Shown piece by piece: positions 1 through 6,491 of a stretch of DNA of 18,370 nucleotides (position 1 is the stretch's first letter; each line of letters starts with the position of its first letter). The notes under the pieces were generated by a model. It was not told where the DNA came from, ran no database searches, and worked only from the letters and a program-made list of their open reading frames with translations. The stretch is from Sulfurimonas sp. (GTDB taxonomy: Bacteria > Campylobacterota > Campylobacteria > Campylobacterales > Sulfurimonadaceae): NCBI RefSeq assembly GCF_023229105.1, contig NZ_JALNZY010000041.1:1-18370 (forward strand). The letters run 5' to 3'. The position numbers and the translations under genes are program-made.

Positions 1-238
<238 letters not shown>

Positions 239-466
239 TTACCAGTTATTATTGATTAGTCCGTAAAATGAACTAAGTCCATTTTACTCGCTTGCGCCGC
301 TGAGGCGACTAAAGCTAGCTTCTTAGAAGCAGATTAATTAAGAACACAATTCGTTCACTACCTTACTTAGTGTATAGGTGTCCTGATGTAGTTATTTAGA
401 AATGTTGACTTTAATAATGAAAATATTCTCTAATCTTTACAGATTATATATGAGGGCACACAATAA

Positions 467-512
467 GCTCGGTTTACTGAGCGTGAGCCTGACGCTGAGT
501 CAAACTTAGCGT
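467..512 (+). repeat. Two adjacent spacer hairpins
   Basis: Two stem-loops lie back to back in the 23S-5S spacer. The first has GCTCGG at 467-472 pairing with CTGAGC at 477-482 around a TTTA tetraloop. The second has ACGCTGAGT at 492-500 pairing with ACTTAGCGT at 504-512 around a CAA loop, nine pairs including one G-U. They probably fold in the precursor rRNA and guide cleavage, but nothing in the sequence identifies the nuclease. Confidence 0.6.
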
Positions 513-519
513 TAGCGTA

Positions 520-551
520 GGTAAAGGAATTACTTCCTTTGCCGTGTTTTT
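520..551 (+). terminator. Terminator-like hairpin directly before 5S rRNA
   Basis: GGTAAAGGAA at 520-529 pairs with TTCCTTTGCC at 534-543: ten pairs, one of them G-U, closed by a TTAC tetraloop. GTG and then five T residues (547-551) follow. In outline this is an intrinsic terminator, yet it lies about ten bases before the 5S gene on the same strand. It could be a processing site, a terminator overridden by rRNA antitermination, or a partial terminator that lowers or separates 5S transcription. The hairpin is seen directly; the function is inferred. Confidence 0.5.
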
Positions 552-559
552 ATATATGG

Positions 560-682
560 TCTGTCTAGGTGGCTATAGAGAGAGGGAAACGCCTGGCTCC
601 ATTCCGAACCCAGAAGCTAAGCCTCTCATCGCTGATAATACTGATCCTTGCAGGATTGGAAATGTAGGTCGCTGCCTAGTTG
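560..682 (+). rRNA. rrf: 5S ribosomal RNA
   Basis: The stretch has the length and landmarks of 5S rRNA. The conserved core CCATTCCGAACCCAGAAG at 599-616 is the loop B/C region that holds the CCGAAC signature. The ends can form the terminal helix, with CTAGG near 565-569 pairing with CCTAG near 675-679, flanked by weaker pairs. Orientation matches the 23S fragment, so both belong to one rRNA operon. Ends are uncertain by a few bases. No clear hairpin terminator follows; the downstream 150 bases are A/T-rich with short T-runs. Confidence 0.93.
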
Positions 683-784
683 ATCATTTTTACTTCTTAC
701 TCGACTTCTTCTTTTAACTAATTTCATTAACTAAATAATAAAAATACTATAACGCATATGAAATACTAGCTATTTTTCGAGCTT

Positions 785-826
785 TATAATTTATAATATG
801 GTATTATTTTACATACTATTTTAGGA
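785..826 (+). promoter_or_regulatory. Promoter and ribosome binding site of the gmhA unit
   Basis: Two TATAAT -10 boxes, at 785-790 and 792-797, lie in an A/T-rich stretch after the 5S gene. No -35 consensus stands out, as is common in Campylobacterota, where the upstream region is usually a T-rich periodic tract. AGGA at 823-826 is six bases before the gmhA ATG. A separate promoter from the rRNA operon is therefore likely. Confidence 0.55.
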
Positions 827-832
827 CCTTAT

Positions 833-1420
833 ATGAAAAACTACATAAAAAATCAAATTAAAAAATCATACGAAACAAAACAAGCTATTTATGAAAATGA
901 CCTTTTATTAAATAAAATTGAAGAAGTTTGCAAATTATGTGTAAAACTTTATAAAGGTAAAAATAAGACTATATTAGCAGGAAATGGAGGAAGTGCTGCT
1001 GATGCACAACACATAGCTGCTGAACTAGTTGGAAGATATGGATTTGATAGACCTTCTATCCCATCATTGGCTTTAACAACAGATACTTCGAGTTTAACAG
1101 CAATCGGAAATGATTACGGATATGACAAAGTATTTTCCCGCCAGCTTGAGGGCATGGGGCAAGAGGGAGATATATTTATCGGTATTTCAACTTCTGGGAA
1201 TTCTAAAAATATAATCAATGCGTTTGAAGTTGCAAAGAAAAAAGGTATTAAGACAATTGCTTTGGTTGGCAAAGATGGTGGAGAGATGGCAAAAATAGCT
1301 GATATTGCTTTAGTAGTGCCATCAGATTCCACTCCTAGAATACAGGAGTCTCACATACTTATAGGGCATATCATTTGTGATATTATAGAAAAAGAGATTT
1401 TTGGCGAGGGTGTCAACTGA
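833..1420 (+). CDS. gmhA: Sedoheptulose 7-phosphate isomerase (phosphoheptose isomerase)
   Basis: GmhA converts D-sedoheptulose 7-phosphate to D-glycero-D-manno-heptose 7-phosphate in the cytoplasm, the first step towards the ADP-heptose of the LPS inner core. The 195-residue product has the single-SIS-domain length typical of the family. Recognisable family motifs are AGNGGSAADAQHIAAELVGR near residues 49-68 (phosphosugar loop and active-site Glu region), ISTSGNSKN near 118-126, and TPRIQESHILIGHIICD in the C-terminal helix, which carries the conserved His. An AGGA box six bases upstream supports the ATG. gmhB follows after five bases. The call is firm from motifs and from the presence of every other gene of the pathway in the window. 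Confidence 0.97.
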   Translation: MKNYIKNQIKKSYETKQAIYENDLLLNKIEEVCKLCVKLYKGKNKTILAGNGGSAADAQHIAAELVGRYGFDRPSIPSLALTTDTSSLTAIGNDYGYDKVFSRQLEGMGQEGDIFIGISTSGNSKNIINAFEVAKKKGIKTIALVGKDGGEMAKIADIALVVPSDSTPRIQESHILIGHIICDIIEKEIFGEGVN

Positions 1421-1425
1421 TATCT

Positions 1426-1950
1426 ATGAACAGAGCGCTTTTTTTGGATCGTGATGGTGTTATAAACATCGAAAAGGACTATGTCTATAAGATTGAAGAT
1501 TTTAAATTTATAGATGGAATCTTTGAATTATGCAGGCATTATCAAAATTTGGGGTATCTTCTTTTTGTGGTAACAAACCAATCAGGCATTGCTCGTGGTT
1601 ATTATGATGAATCTGATTTTGATAAATTGACCTCATGGATGATTGAGCAATTTTTAAAAGAGGGAATCTCAATAACAAAAGTTTATCACTGTCCTCATCA
1701 TCCTGATATTTCCGGCGCATGTGAATGCAGAAAACCAAAGTCGGGTATGATATTAGAGGCTCAAAAAGAGTTTGATTTAAATCTGAAAAATTCAATTTTA
1801 ATCGGCGATAAAGAACACGATATTGAGGCAGCGATAGATGCCGGTATAGAAGAGAGTTATCTTTTTGATGAGACAGAGTCTATTGAAAAATCAAAAGCGA
1901 CAAAGATAATTTTAAAACTAAAGGATATATATAGTGTTAATACTAAATAG
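1426..1950 (+). CDS. gmhB: D-glycero-beta-D-manno-heptose 1,7-bisphosphate 7-phosphatase
   Basis: GmhB is a HAD-superfamily phosphatase that removes the 7-phosphate from heptose 1,7-bisphosphate, leaving the 1-phosphate for ADP transfer by HldE. The 174-residue protein starts with FLDRDGVIN, giving nucleophile Asp8 and acid/base Asp10. TNQSGIARGYY follows near residues 50-60, and then the family's zinc-binding loop, with Cys89, His91 or His92, Cys99 and Cys101. CRKPKSGM supplies the substrate Arg/Lys pair, and GDKEHD near 127-132 is the last HAD motif. The gene starts five bases after gmhA and its end overlaps the next gene by 17 bases, which suggests translational coupling. The ribosome binding site is weak. 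Confidence 0.95.
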   Translation: MNRALFLDRDGVINIEKDYVYKIEDFKFIDGIFELCRHYQNLGYLLFVVTNQSGIARGYYDESDFDKLTSWMIEQFLKEGISITKVYHCPHHPDISGACECRKPKSGMILEAQKEFDLNLKNSILIGDKEHDIEAAIDAGIEESYLFDETESIEKSKATKIILKLKDIYSVNTK

Positions 1951-2419
1951 CGGTGGCACATTTAATAAAAAATATAATCCGTTAAATGCAGAGCTTGAAG
2001 TTCCGTATAATAACGAAGCAATAGAGAAAATTTTAAAAAGCATGGGTGCTAAATATGATTTAGCAGGTGTTATTTATAAAGATAGCCTAGAGATGACGAT
2101 GGACGATAGAAAAATACTTGCAAAAGTTATCATGGAGTCTAAAGATAACACCTTTGTAATTGTGCATGGAACGGATACTATGCATTTGAGTGCTGAATTT
2201 TTAGCTGAAATATTTGATGATAGAAAGATTGTCTTTGTCGGTGCGATGAAGCCTTTTGAGATAGACAATATAGAAGCAAGTCTCAACCTCGGTATGGCAA
2301 TCGGTTTTGCAAGAGCTGTGAATGAAAATGGAGTCTATATCTGTATGAGCGGACATGTGCAGCCATGGGATAAAATTCACAAAAATACAAAATTTGGGAA
2401 ATTTGAAGTTGTCTTATAA
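1934..2419 (+). CDS. Stand-alone asparaginase N-terminal domain protein
   Basis: The 161-residue product matches only the N-terminal domain of type I/II L-asparaginases. NSGGTF near residues 5-10 carries the first catalytic Thr (Thr9), with Tyr14 nearby. VHGTDTM around 77-83 carries the Thr80-Asp81 pair, VGAMKP follows at 102-107, and a Lys at 147-150 sits where the family has its catalytic Lys. Full enzymes are about 320-350 residues and use a C-terminal domain that closes the neighbouring subunit's active site; that half is absent. The GTG start is supported by AAGGA at 1921-1925, eight bases upstream, and lies inside the end of gmhB. Asparagine or glutamine amidohydrolysis, another amidase reaction, or a binding role are all possible. 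Confidence 0.8.
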   Translation: MLILNSGGTFNKKYNPLNAELEVPYNNEAIEKILKSMGAKYDLAGVIYKDSLEMTMDDRKILAKVIMESKDNTFVIVHGTDTMHLSAEFLAEIFDDRKIVFVGAMKPFEIDNIEASLNLGMAIGFARAVNENGVYICMSGHVQPWDKIHKNTKFGKFEVVL

Positions 2420-4808
2420 AATTCCATGTTCACATTGCCATTTGGAATTTGATCCATCACTTATGATAAAAGATGAGAAGCTTCATTTTTGTTGCAAGGG
2501 GTGTCAGGGAGTTTATCATCTTCTACAAGATAAGGGTTTTGAGAGTTTTTATGAAAAAAGTAAAAGTTCTACCTTGGCTCCGCCGACTCAAATAACTGAA
2601 GGCTCTTCGAGTTTTGATAGCCAATCTTTTTATGATAAATTTGTAAAGACAAACGATAAAGGTTTTAGTCAAGTCTCCTTGATAATAGAGGGGATTCACT
2701 GTTCGGCTTGTGTTTGGTTAAATGAAAAAGCGCTAAATAAAATGGACGGTGTGATAGAAGCCAACATCAATTTTACAAACAATAAGGCAACAATTGTATG
2801 GGCTGATGATATTGTGAAGCTTTCAAAAATCATAGATATGATAAGAGCTATAGGCTATGATGCTTTTGCGTATGACGCTATGACACAAGAGCATCATGTC
2901 AATAAAGAGAGAAAATCGTACTACCTTAAAATGGCTGTTGCGATATTTGCATCTATGAATATCATGTGGATAGCAGTTGCACAGTATGCAGGATATTTTA
3001 GCGGGATAGCGCAGGATGTAAAAACTATACTCAATATAGCGGAGTGGATTCTCTCAACCCCCGTACTTTTTTACAGCGGCTGGGTGTTTTTTAGAGGTGC
3101 ATACTATGGACTAAAAGAAAAAGTTGTAAATATGGATCTGCTGGTTGCAACTGGAGCATTATTTACATATATTTACTCAATATATATAACAATTATGCAG
3201 CATGGCGAAGCATATTTTGATTCTGTTAGCATGATAATTACTTTTGTTTTGATAGGAAAATTTTTAGAAGTTTTAAGTAAAAAAAGTGCAGCTGATGCGC
3301 TTGATGTGATTACTAGAAATATTCCTAATGAAGTAAAAATTATAAGAGAGGGCATAATTGCTCAATGCAAACTAGATGATGTTAAAGTCGGCGACAGTGT
3401 TGTTGTCTCATCTGGTGAGAAAATTTTATTTGATGGTGAAATCATTAAAGGAAGCGGTTCCTTTGATGAGTCAAATTTAACAGGGGAGAGCAGCCCTGTT
3501 TATAAGAGTGTTGGTATGAGTGTTGTAAGCGGTACTACAAGCATAGATGCTGATATATACTTTATGGCAACAAGGGACTTTAAGCACTCCACGCTCTCAA
3601 ATATAGTGACACTACTAGAATCCGCAATACATAAAAAACCAAAAATTCAGCAGATGGCAAATAGATTGTCTGAACACTTTTCATCACTCATCTTATCGCT
3701 GGCTTTTGTTACATTTTTAGGATGGTGGCTCTGGCCACACAGTTTTGAGACCTCCTTTATGGTAGCGATATCAGTTATAATAATTGCATGTCCATGTGCG
3801 CTGGCTCTTGCTACTCCTGTTGCTACATTAGTAGGACTTAGCATAAGTGCTTCAAGAGGGATACTCTTTAAAGAAGCCGCGGGTCTTGAGACTATGGCAA
3901 AAATAGATACACTTGTTTTAGATAAAACAGGAACTATTACCATCGGAAAACCAGAAGTTGTAAAAGAGCACTTTTTTAAAGATTTTGATAAAAAACTGCT
4001 CTATTCATTGGTTAAATCTTCTAAACATCCCATAGCAAATGGGGTTGCTAAATATATAAAAGAGCAGACAAAAGAGATAGAGGAGATAATTTTTGATGAG
4101 TATAAACAGTTTCCGGCAAAAGGGATAAAAGCAAAGTATAAAAATGTTGACTTTTTAGGAGGCAATCTGAAATTACTTCAAGAGCATGGCATAGATATGA
4201 AGTTTACAACGCAGGAGACGGCATTTTATTTTGTAATTGGAGATGAAATTGCAGCGGTGTATGAACTAAAAGATAAAATCAAAGACGGGATGCCAGAGCT
4301 TATCGCAAGTATGAAACAAAAGAGAATCGAGGTTGTGCTTTTAAGCGGAGATCATAAAAATATTACTACAAATATTGCAAAAGAGGTAGGTATAAAAAAG
4401 TTTTTTTATGAACAAACCCCACAAGATAAAGCAGAGTATATAAATACTCTTCACAAAGAGGGCAAAAAGGTGGTTATGGCTGGAGACGGTGTGAATGATA
4501 TTCTAGCATTAGCATCAGCTGATATCGCCATAGCTATGGGTAGTGGTAGTGATATAGCGGTTGAAGTAGGAGATGTTGTGTTGCTTGATGATTCGTTAAA
4601 GTCATTAAATGAGGCTTTTAAAATCAGTAAGACAACATTTGGTTTAATTAAACAAAATCTTCTCATATCGCTTGTTTATAATGCCCTAACCATTCCTATT
4701 GCTATGGCAGGGTATATCATACCTCTTTTTGCGGCGATTTCTATGTCGCTAAGTTCGCTTTTGGTTGTAGGTAACTCAATGAGAATACGTTATAAATGGA
4801 GGAGGTAG
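2409..4808 (+). CDS. ccoI: cbb3 oxidase-associated copper-transporting P-type ATPase CcoI/FixI
   Basis: CcoI is an inner-membrane P1B-type ATPase that exports copper for the CuB centre of cbb3 cytochrome c oxidase. Numbering from the TTG at 2409, it has an N-terminal Cys cluster (C7, C10; C28, C29, C32), a heavy-metal-associated domain with GIHCSACVW (Cys98 and Cys101), several membrane helices, the CPC metal site (Cys461, Cys463), DKTGT with phosphorylated Asp505, an HP dipeptide in SSKHPIANG, and GDGVND from 692. An upstream ATG at 2355 is possible, but it overlaps the previous gene by 65 bases. TTG at 2409 has GGGA nine bases upstream and begins the protein just before the conserved CxxC, so I prefer it. 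TTG at 2403 is another option. Confidence 0.93.
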   Translation: MSYKIPCSHCHLEFDPSLMIKDEKLHFCCKGCQGVYHLLQDKGFESFYEKSKSSTLAPPTQITEGSSSFDSQSFYDKFVKTNDKGFSQVSLIIEGIHCSACVWLNEKALNKMDGVIEANINFTNNKATIVWADDIVKLSKIIDMIRAIGYDAFAYDAMTQEHHVNKERKSYYLKMAVAIFASMNIMWIAVAQYAGYFSGIAQDVKTILNIAEWILSTPVLFYSGWVFFRGAYYGLKEKVVNMDLLVATGALFTYIYSIYITIMQHGEAYFDSVSMIITFVLIGKFLEVLSKKSAADALDVITRNIPNEVKIIREGIIAQCKLDDVKVGDSVVVSSGEKILFDGEIIKGSGSFDESNLTGESSPVYKSVGMSVVSGTTSIDADIYFMATRDFKHSTLSNIVTLLESAIHKKPKIQQMANRLSEHFSSLILSLAFVTFLGWWLWPHSFETSFMVAISVIIIACPCALALATPVATLVGLSISASRGILFKEAAGLETMAKIDTLVLDKTGTITIGKPEVVKEHFFKDFDKKLLYSLVKSSKHPIANGVAKYIKEQTKEIEEIIFDEYKQFPAKGIKAKYKNVDFLGGNLKLLQEHGIDMKFTTQETAFYFVIGDEIAAVYELKDKIKDGMPELIASMKQKRIEVVLLSGDHKNITTNIAKEVGIKKFFYEQTPQDKAEYINTLHKEGKKVVMAGDGVNDILALASADIAIAMGSGSDIAVEVGDVVLLDDSLKSLNEAFKISKTTFGLIKQNLLISLVYNALTIPIAMAGYIIPLFAAISMSLSSLLVVGNSMRIRYKWRR

Positions 4809-4811
4809 TAG

Positions 4812-5027
4812 ATGGATAGTTGGGTAATAGCCATGATGCTCGGGGCTTCTATTTTTTTAGGAGCGGCTGCTCTTTTTGCATTTTTATGGGCGATAAAAAA
4901 TGGACAGTTTGATGATGAAGAGAAATTTTTAAATGCTGCTAAGTTTGACGGCGAAGATGAGTTAAATGATGCTGCATTGCAGGAGAAAAAAAGAGAAGAT
5001 TTAGAGAAAAAATATAGACCAGAATAA
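4812..5027 (+). CDS. ccoS: cbb3-type cytochrome oxidase assembly protein CcoS
   Basis: CcoS is a small membrane protein needed to insert redox cofactors into cbb3 oxidase. The 71-residue product has one N-terminal transmembrane helix (about residues 4-27) followed by a charged tail. The family signature GQFDDEEKFLNAAKFDGE sits near residues 31-48. A strong Shine-Dalgarno, GGAGGAGGT at 4798-4806, is embedded in the last codons of ccoI, and only three bases separate the two genes, so they are co-expressed. The role is assigned from the family and from direct linkage to ccoI. Confidence 0.93.
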   Translation: MDSWVIAMMLGASIFLGAAALFAFLWAIKNGQFDDEEKFLNAAKFDGEDELNDAALQEKKREDLEKKYRPE

Positions 5028-5053
5028 TTTTAATGAAGCTCACAAGAGGTTAA

Positions 5054-5075
5054 GAACTGTCACTAAGGACAGTTC
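5054..5075. terminator. Perfect inverted repeat between convergent ccoS and cytochrome c genes
   Basis: GAACTGTC at 5054-5061 and GACAGTTC at 5068-5075 are perfect complements around a six-base loop (ACTAAG). The hairpin lies in the 56-base gap between the ccoS stop and the cytochrome stop. Its position suggests a bidirectional terminator, but the T-tracts on either side are poor, so termination may be weak or Rho-assisted; an mRNA-stabilising 3' stem is an alternative. Confidence 0.6.
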
Positions 5076-5083
5076 AAGGTAAA

Positions 5084-5371
5084 TTATTTACCGATAGTTT
5101 GAGCGAAAGCGTCTAGCTCTGCATCAGAGTATTTAGTAACTTGACCTTTCATAAGACCTTTCATCGGTCCTCCGTAACTACCATCTTTATAACCTTTAAG
5201 TGCAACAGCAATATCAGCGTGAGTCATTTCAGAAACAATTTTAGATTTACCAAGAGCAGCTTTGCTCCAGTCAGTTCCATGACATGCTTCACATGCACCA
5301 GCTGCAACAGCAGCAGCCATCAATGTAGTAGTTGCAGTTAAAGCAACAATTGACATAACGATTTTTTTCAT
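5084..5371 (-). CDS. Small periplasmic monohaem cytochrome c (c553 type)
   Basis: The 95-residue precursor has a Sec signal peptide (MKKIVMSIVALTATTTLMAA, then AVAAG), so the mature protein of about 70 residues would be periplasmic. One haem site, CEACH (Cys27, Cys30, His31), is followed by GGPMKGLMKG near 67-76, which contains the likely axial Met (Met70 or Met74). Size and motif match class I cytochromes c553 of Campylobacterota, which carry electrons from the bc1 complex to cbb3 oxidase. AAGGGAA at 5376-5382 is a good ribosome binding site. It converges on ccoS and diverges from hldD. Next to ccoI and ccoS, a role as oxidase electron donor is a reasonable inference. Confidence 0.92.
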   Translation of the reverse strand: MKKIVMSIVALTATTTLMAAAVAAGACEACHGTDWSKAALGKSKIVSEMTHADIAVALKGYKDGSYGGPMKGLMKGQVTKYSDAELDAFAQTIGK

Positions 5372-5399
5372 ATTTTTCCCTTGAATTTATTTCGGACAA

Positions 5400-5405
5400 A
5401 TTATA
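5400..5405 (-). promoter_or_regulatory. -10 box of the cytochrome c553 gene
   Basis: On the minus strand TATAAT lies about 28 bases upstream of the cytochrome ATG, which would give a leader of about 20 nt carrying AAGGGAA. No -35 consensus is evident. Expected to be a sigma-70-type promoter. Confidence 0.5.
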
Positions 5406-5425
5406 GTAATTTTACTCTTAAATAC

Positions 5426-5458
5426 ATGTTAATGATTTATCTGTTAACATTTCATTAA
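5426..5458. promoter_or_regulatory. Inverted repeats in the c553/hldD divergent region
   Basis: ATGTTAA at 5426-5432 and TTAACAT at 5444-5450 form a dyad with an 11-base spacer. An overlapping second pair is TTAATGA at 5429-5435 with TCATTAA at 5452-5458. The dyad lies between the divergent cytochrome and hldD starts, upstream of a possible hldD -10 (TATAGA at 5463-5468). It could be an operator, but in such A/T-rich DNA this could also be chance. It does not match a CRP/FNR-type site. Confidence 0.25.
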
Positions 5459-5474
5459 ATTTTATAGACTACGG

Positions 5475-6491
5475 GTGCACATTTTGAGATATATAGACGA
5501 CAATTTAAAAGATAAAACAATTTTAATAACAGGCGGTGCAGGTTTTATAGGTTCTAACTTGGCATTTTACTTTCAAAACAACCATCCTGACGCAAAAGTA
5601 GTTGTTTTAGACAGTTTTAGAAGCGGGGAAAAACTATCTAATGGTAATCTTAAAAGTTTTGGACATTTTAAAAATTTAATAGGCTTTAGAGGCGAGATAA
5701 TAAGCGGAGATATTAACGACAAAGATTTGTTGCTTGATTTAGAAGTAAACTATAGATTTGATTATATTTTTCATGAAGCTGCTATCTCTGATACAACTGC
5801 TCAAGAACAAGATTTGATGATAAGAACAAATGTTAATGCGTATAAAGATTTGTTAGATTTAGCAATAAAGCATAATGCAAATATGATATATGCATCGTCT
5901 GCCGCAACATATGGGAATGCAGCTTCCCCACAAAAAGTAGGGGTAGAAGCGCCGCAAAATGTTTATGGATTTTCAAAGCTTTGCATGGATAATTTAAGCC
6001 GTGAGTATATAAAAAAAAGTAATATAGGAATTGTCGGGCTCAGATATTTTAATGTTTACGGACCAAGAGAGTATTTTAAAAACAGCACTGCATCTATGGT
6101 TTTACAGTTTGGGCTTCAGCTACTCTCAGGTAAAAATCCTCGTCTTTTTGAAAGTAGCGATAAAATTCTTCGTGATTTTATATATATAGAAGATGTTATT
6201 GCTGCCAATATAAAAGCAATGAATCCTAAGGAGAGCGGAATCTACAATGTCGGAACAGGCAAAGCGAGAAGTTTTCAAGATATAGTTGATATTTTGCAGC
6301 GTGAACTTGAAACAACCTTGTCATGTGAGTATATTGAAAATCCATTTATCGGAAGTTATCAATTTCATACAGAAGCAGATATTGCCTCAACAAAGGAGGC
6401 TCTAGGATATGAGCCAAAGTTTGAGATGGAAGATGCAATTAAAGCATACGTAAATGAAATCAGACGAGTATATGAACAAGAAGTTAAGTAA
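5475..6491 (+). CDS. hldD: ADP-L-glycero-D-manno-heptose 6-epimerase
   Basis: HldD epimerises ADP-D-glycero-D-manno-heptose to the L-glycero form used by heptosyltransferases. The 338-residue protein is an extended short-chain dehydrogenase. TGGAGFIGSN near residues 19-28 is the NADP-binding Rossmann motif, YASSAATYG near 139-147 holds the catalytic Ser region, and Tyr164-x3-Lys168 is the catalytic pair. The start is uncertain: GTG at 5475 gives MHILRY, whereas TTG at 5484 begins at MRYIDD and has GGG eight bases upstream; I would not rule out the shorter form. The stop codon overlaps the hldE ATG by one base (TAATG), so the two are coupled. Confidence 0.95.
   Translation: MHILRYIDDNLKDKTILITGGAGFIGSNLAFYFQNNHPDAKVVVLDSFRSGEKLSNGNLKSFGHFKNLIGFRGEIISGDINDKDLLLDLEVNYRFDYIFHEAAISDTTAQEQDLMIRTNVNAYKDLLDLAIKHNANMIYASSAATYGNAASPQKVGVEAPQNVYGFSKLCMDNLSREYIKKSNIGIVGLRYFNVYGPREYFKNSTASMVLQFGLQLLSGKNPRLFESSDKILRDFIYIEDVIAANIKAMNPKESGIYNVGTGKARSFQDIVDILQRELETTLSCEYIENPFIGSYQFHTEADIASTKEALGYEPKFEMEDAIKAYVNEIRRVYEQEVK

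Larger units (their letters stand above)
239..559 (+). other. 23S-5S internal transcribed spacer
   Basis: About 320 nt without any gene separates 23S from 5S. No tRNA cloverleaf and no credible ORF is visible. It holds several short inverted repeats: GTAAAATG at 263-270 with CATTTTAC at 280-287; CGCC at 295-298 with GGCG at 304-307; GCTTC at 318-322 with GAAGC at 326-330; and a run of three stronger hairpins at 467-543, annotated separately. The left repeats could belong to the RNase III processing stem for 23S, whose partner would lie upstream of 23S outside the window. That role is inferred. Confidence 0.8.

Noticed and set aside
263..330. Short spacer inverted repeats as a mobile element end or CRISPR-like repeat
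   Set aside because: Each is a single short hairpin with no repeated unit, no transposase and no target duplication; rRNA processing structure is the simpler reading.
239..559. Possible tRNA in the 23S-5S spacer
   Set aside because: No acceptor/T-arm pair or GTTCRANYC-type T-loop with a matching cloverleaf was found; the stems form simple local hairpins.
3647..3943. Minus-strand ORF of 98 codons inside ccoI
   Set aside because: It lies wholly opposite the CPC and DKTGT region of ccoI and has no recognisable domain.
5141..5341. Plus-strand ORF of 66 codons opposite the cytochrome gene
   Set aside because: It is Ser/Thr/Cys/Phe-rich, antisense to a clear cytochrome c, and has no ribosome binding site; it is a shadow frame.
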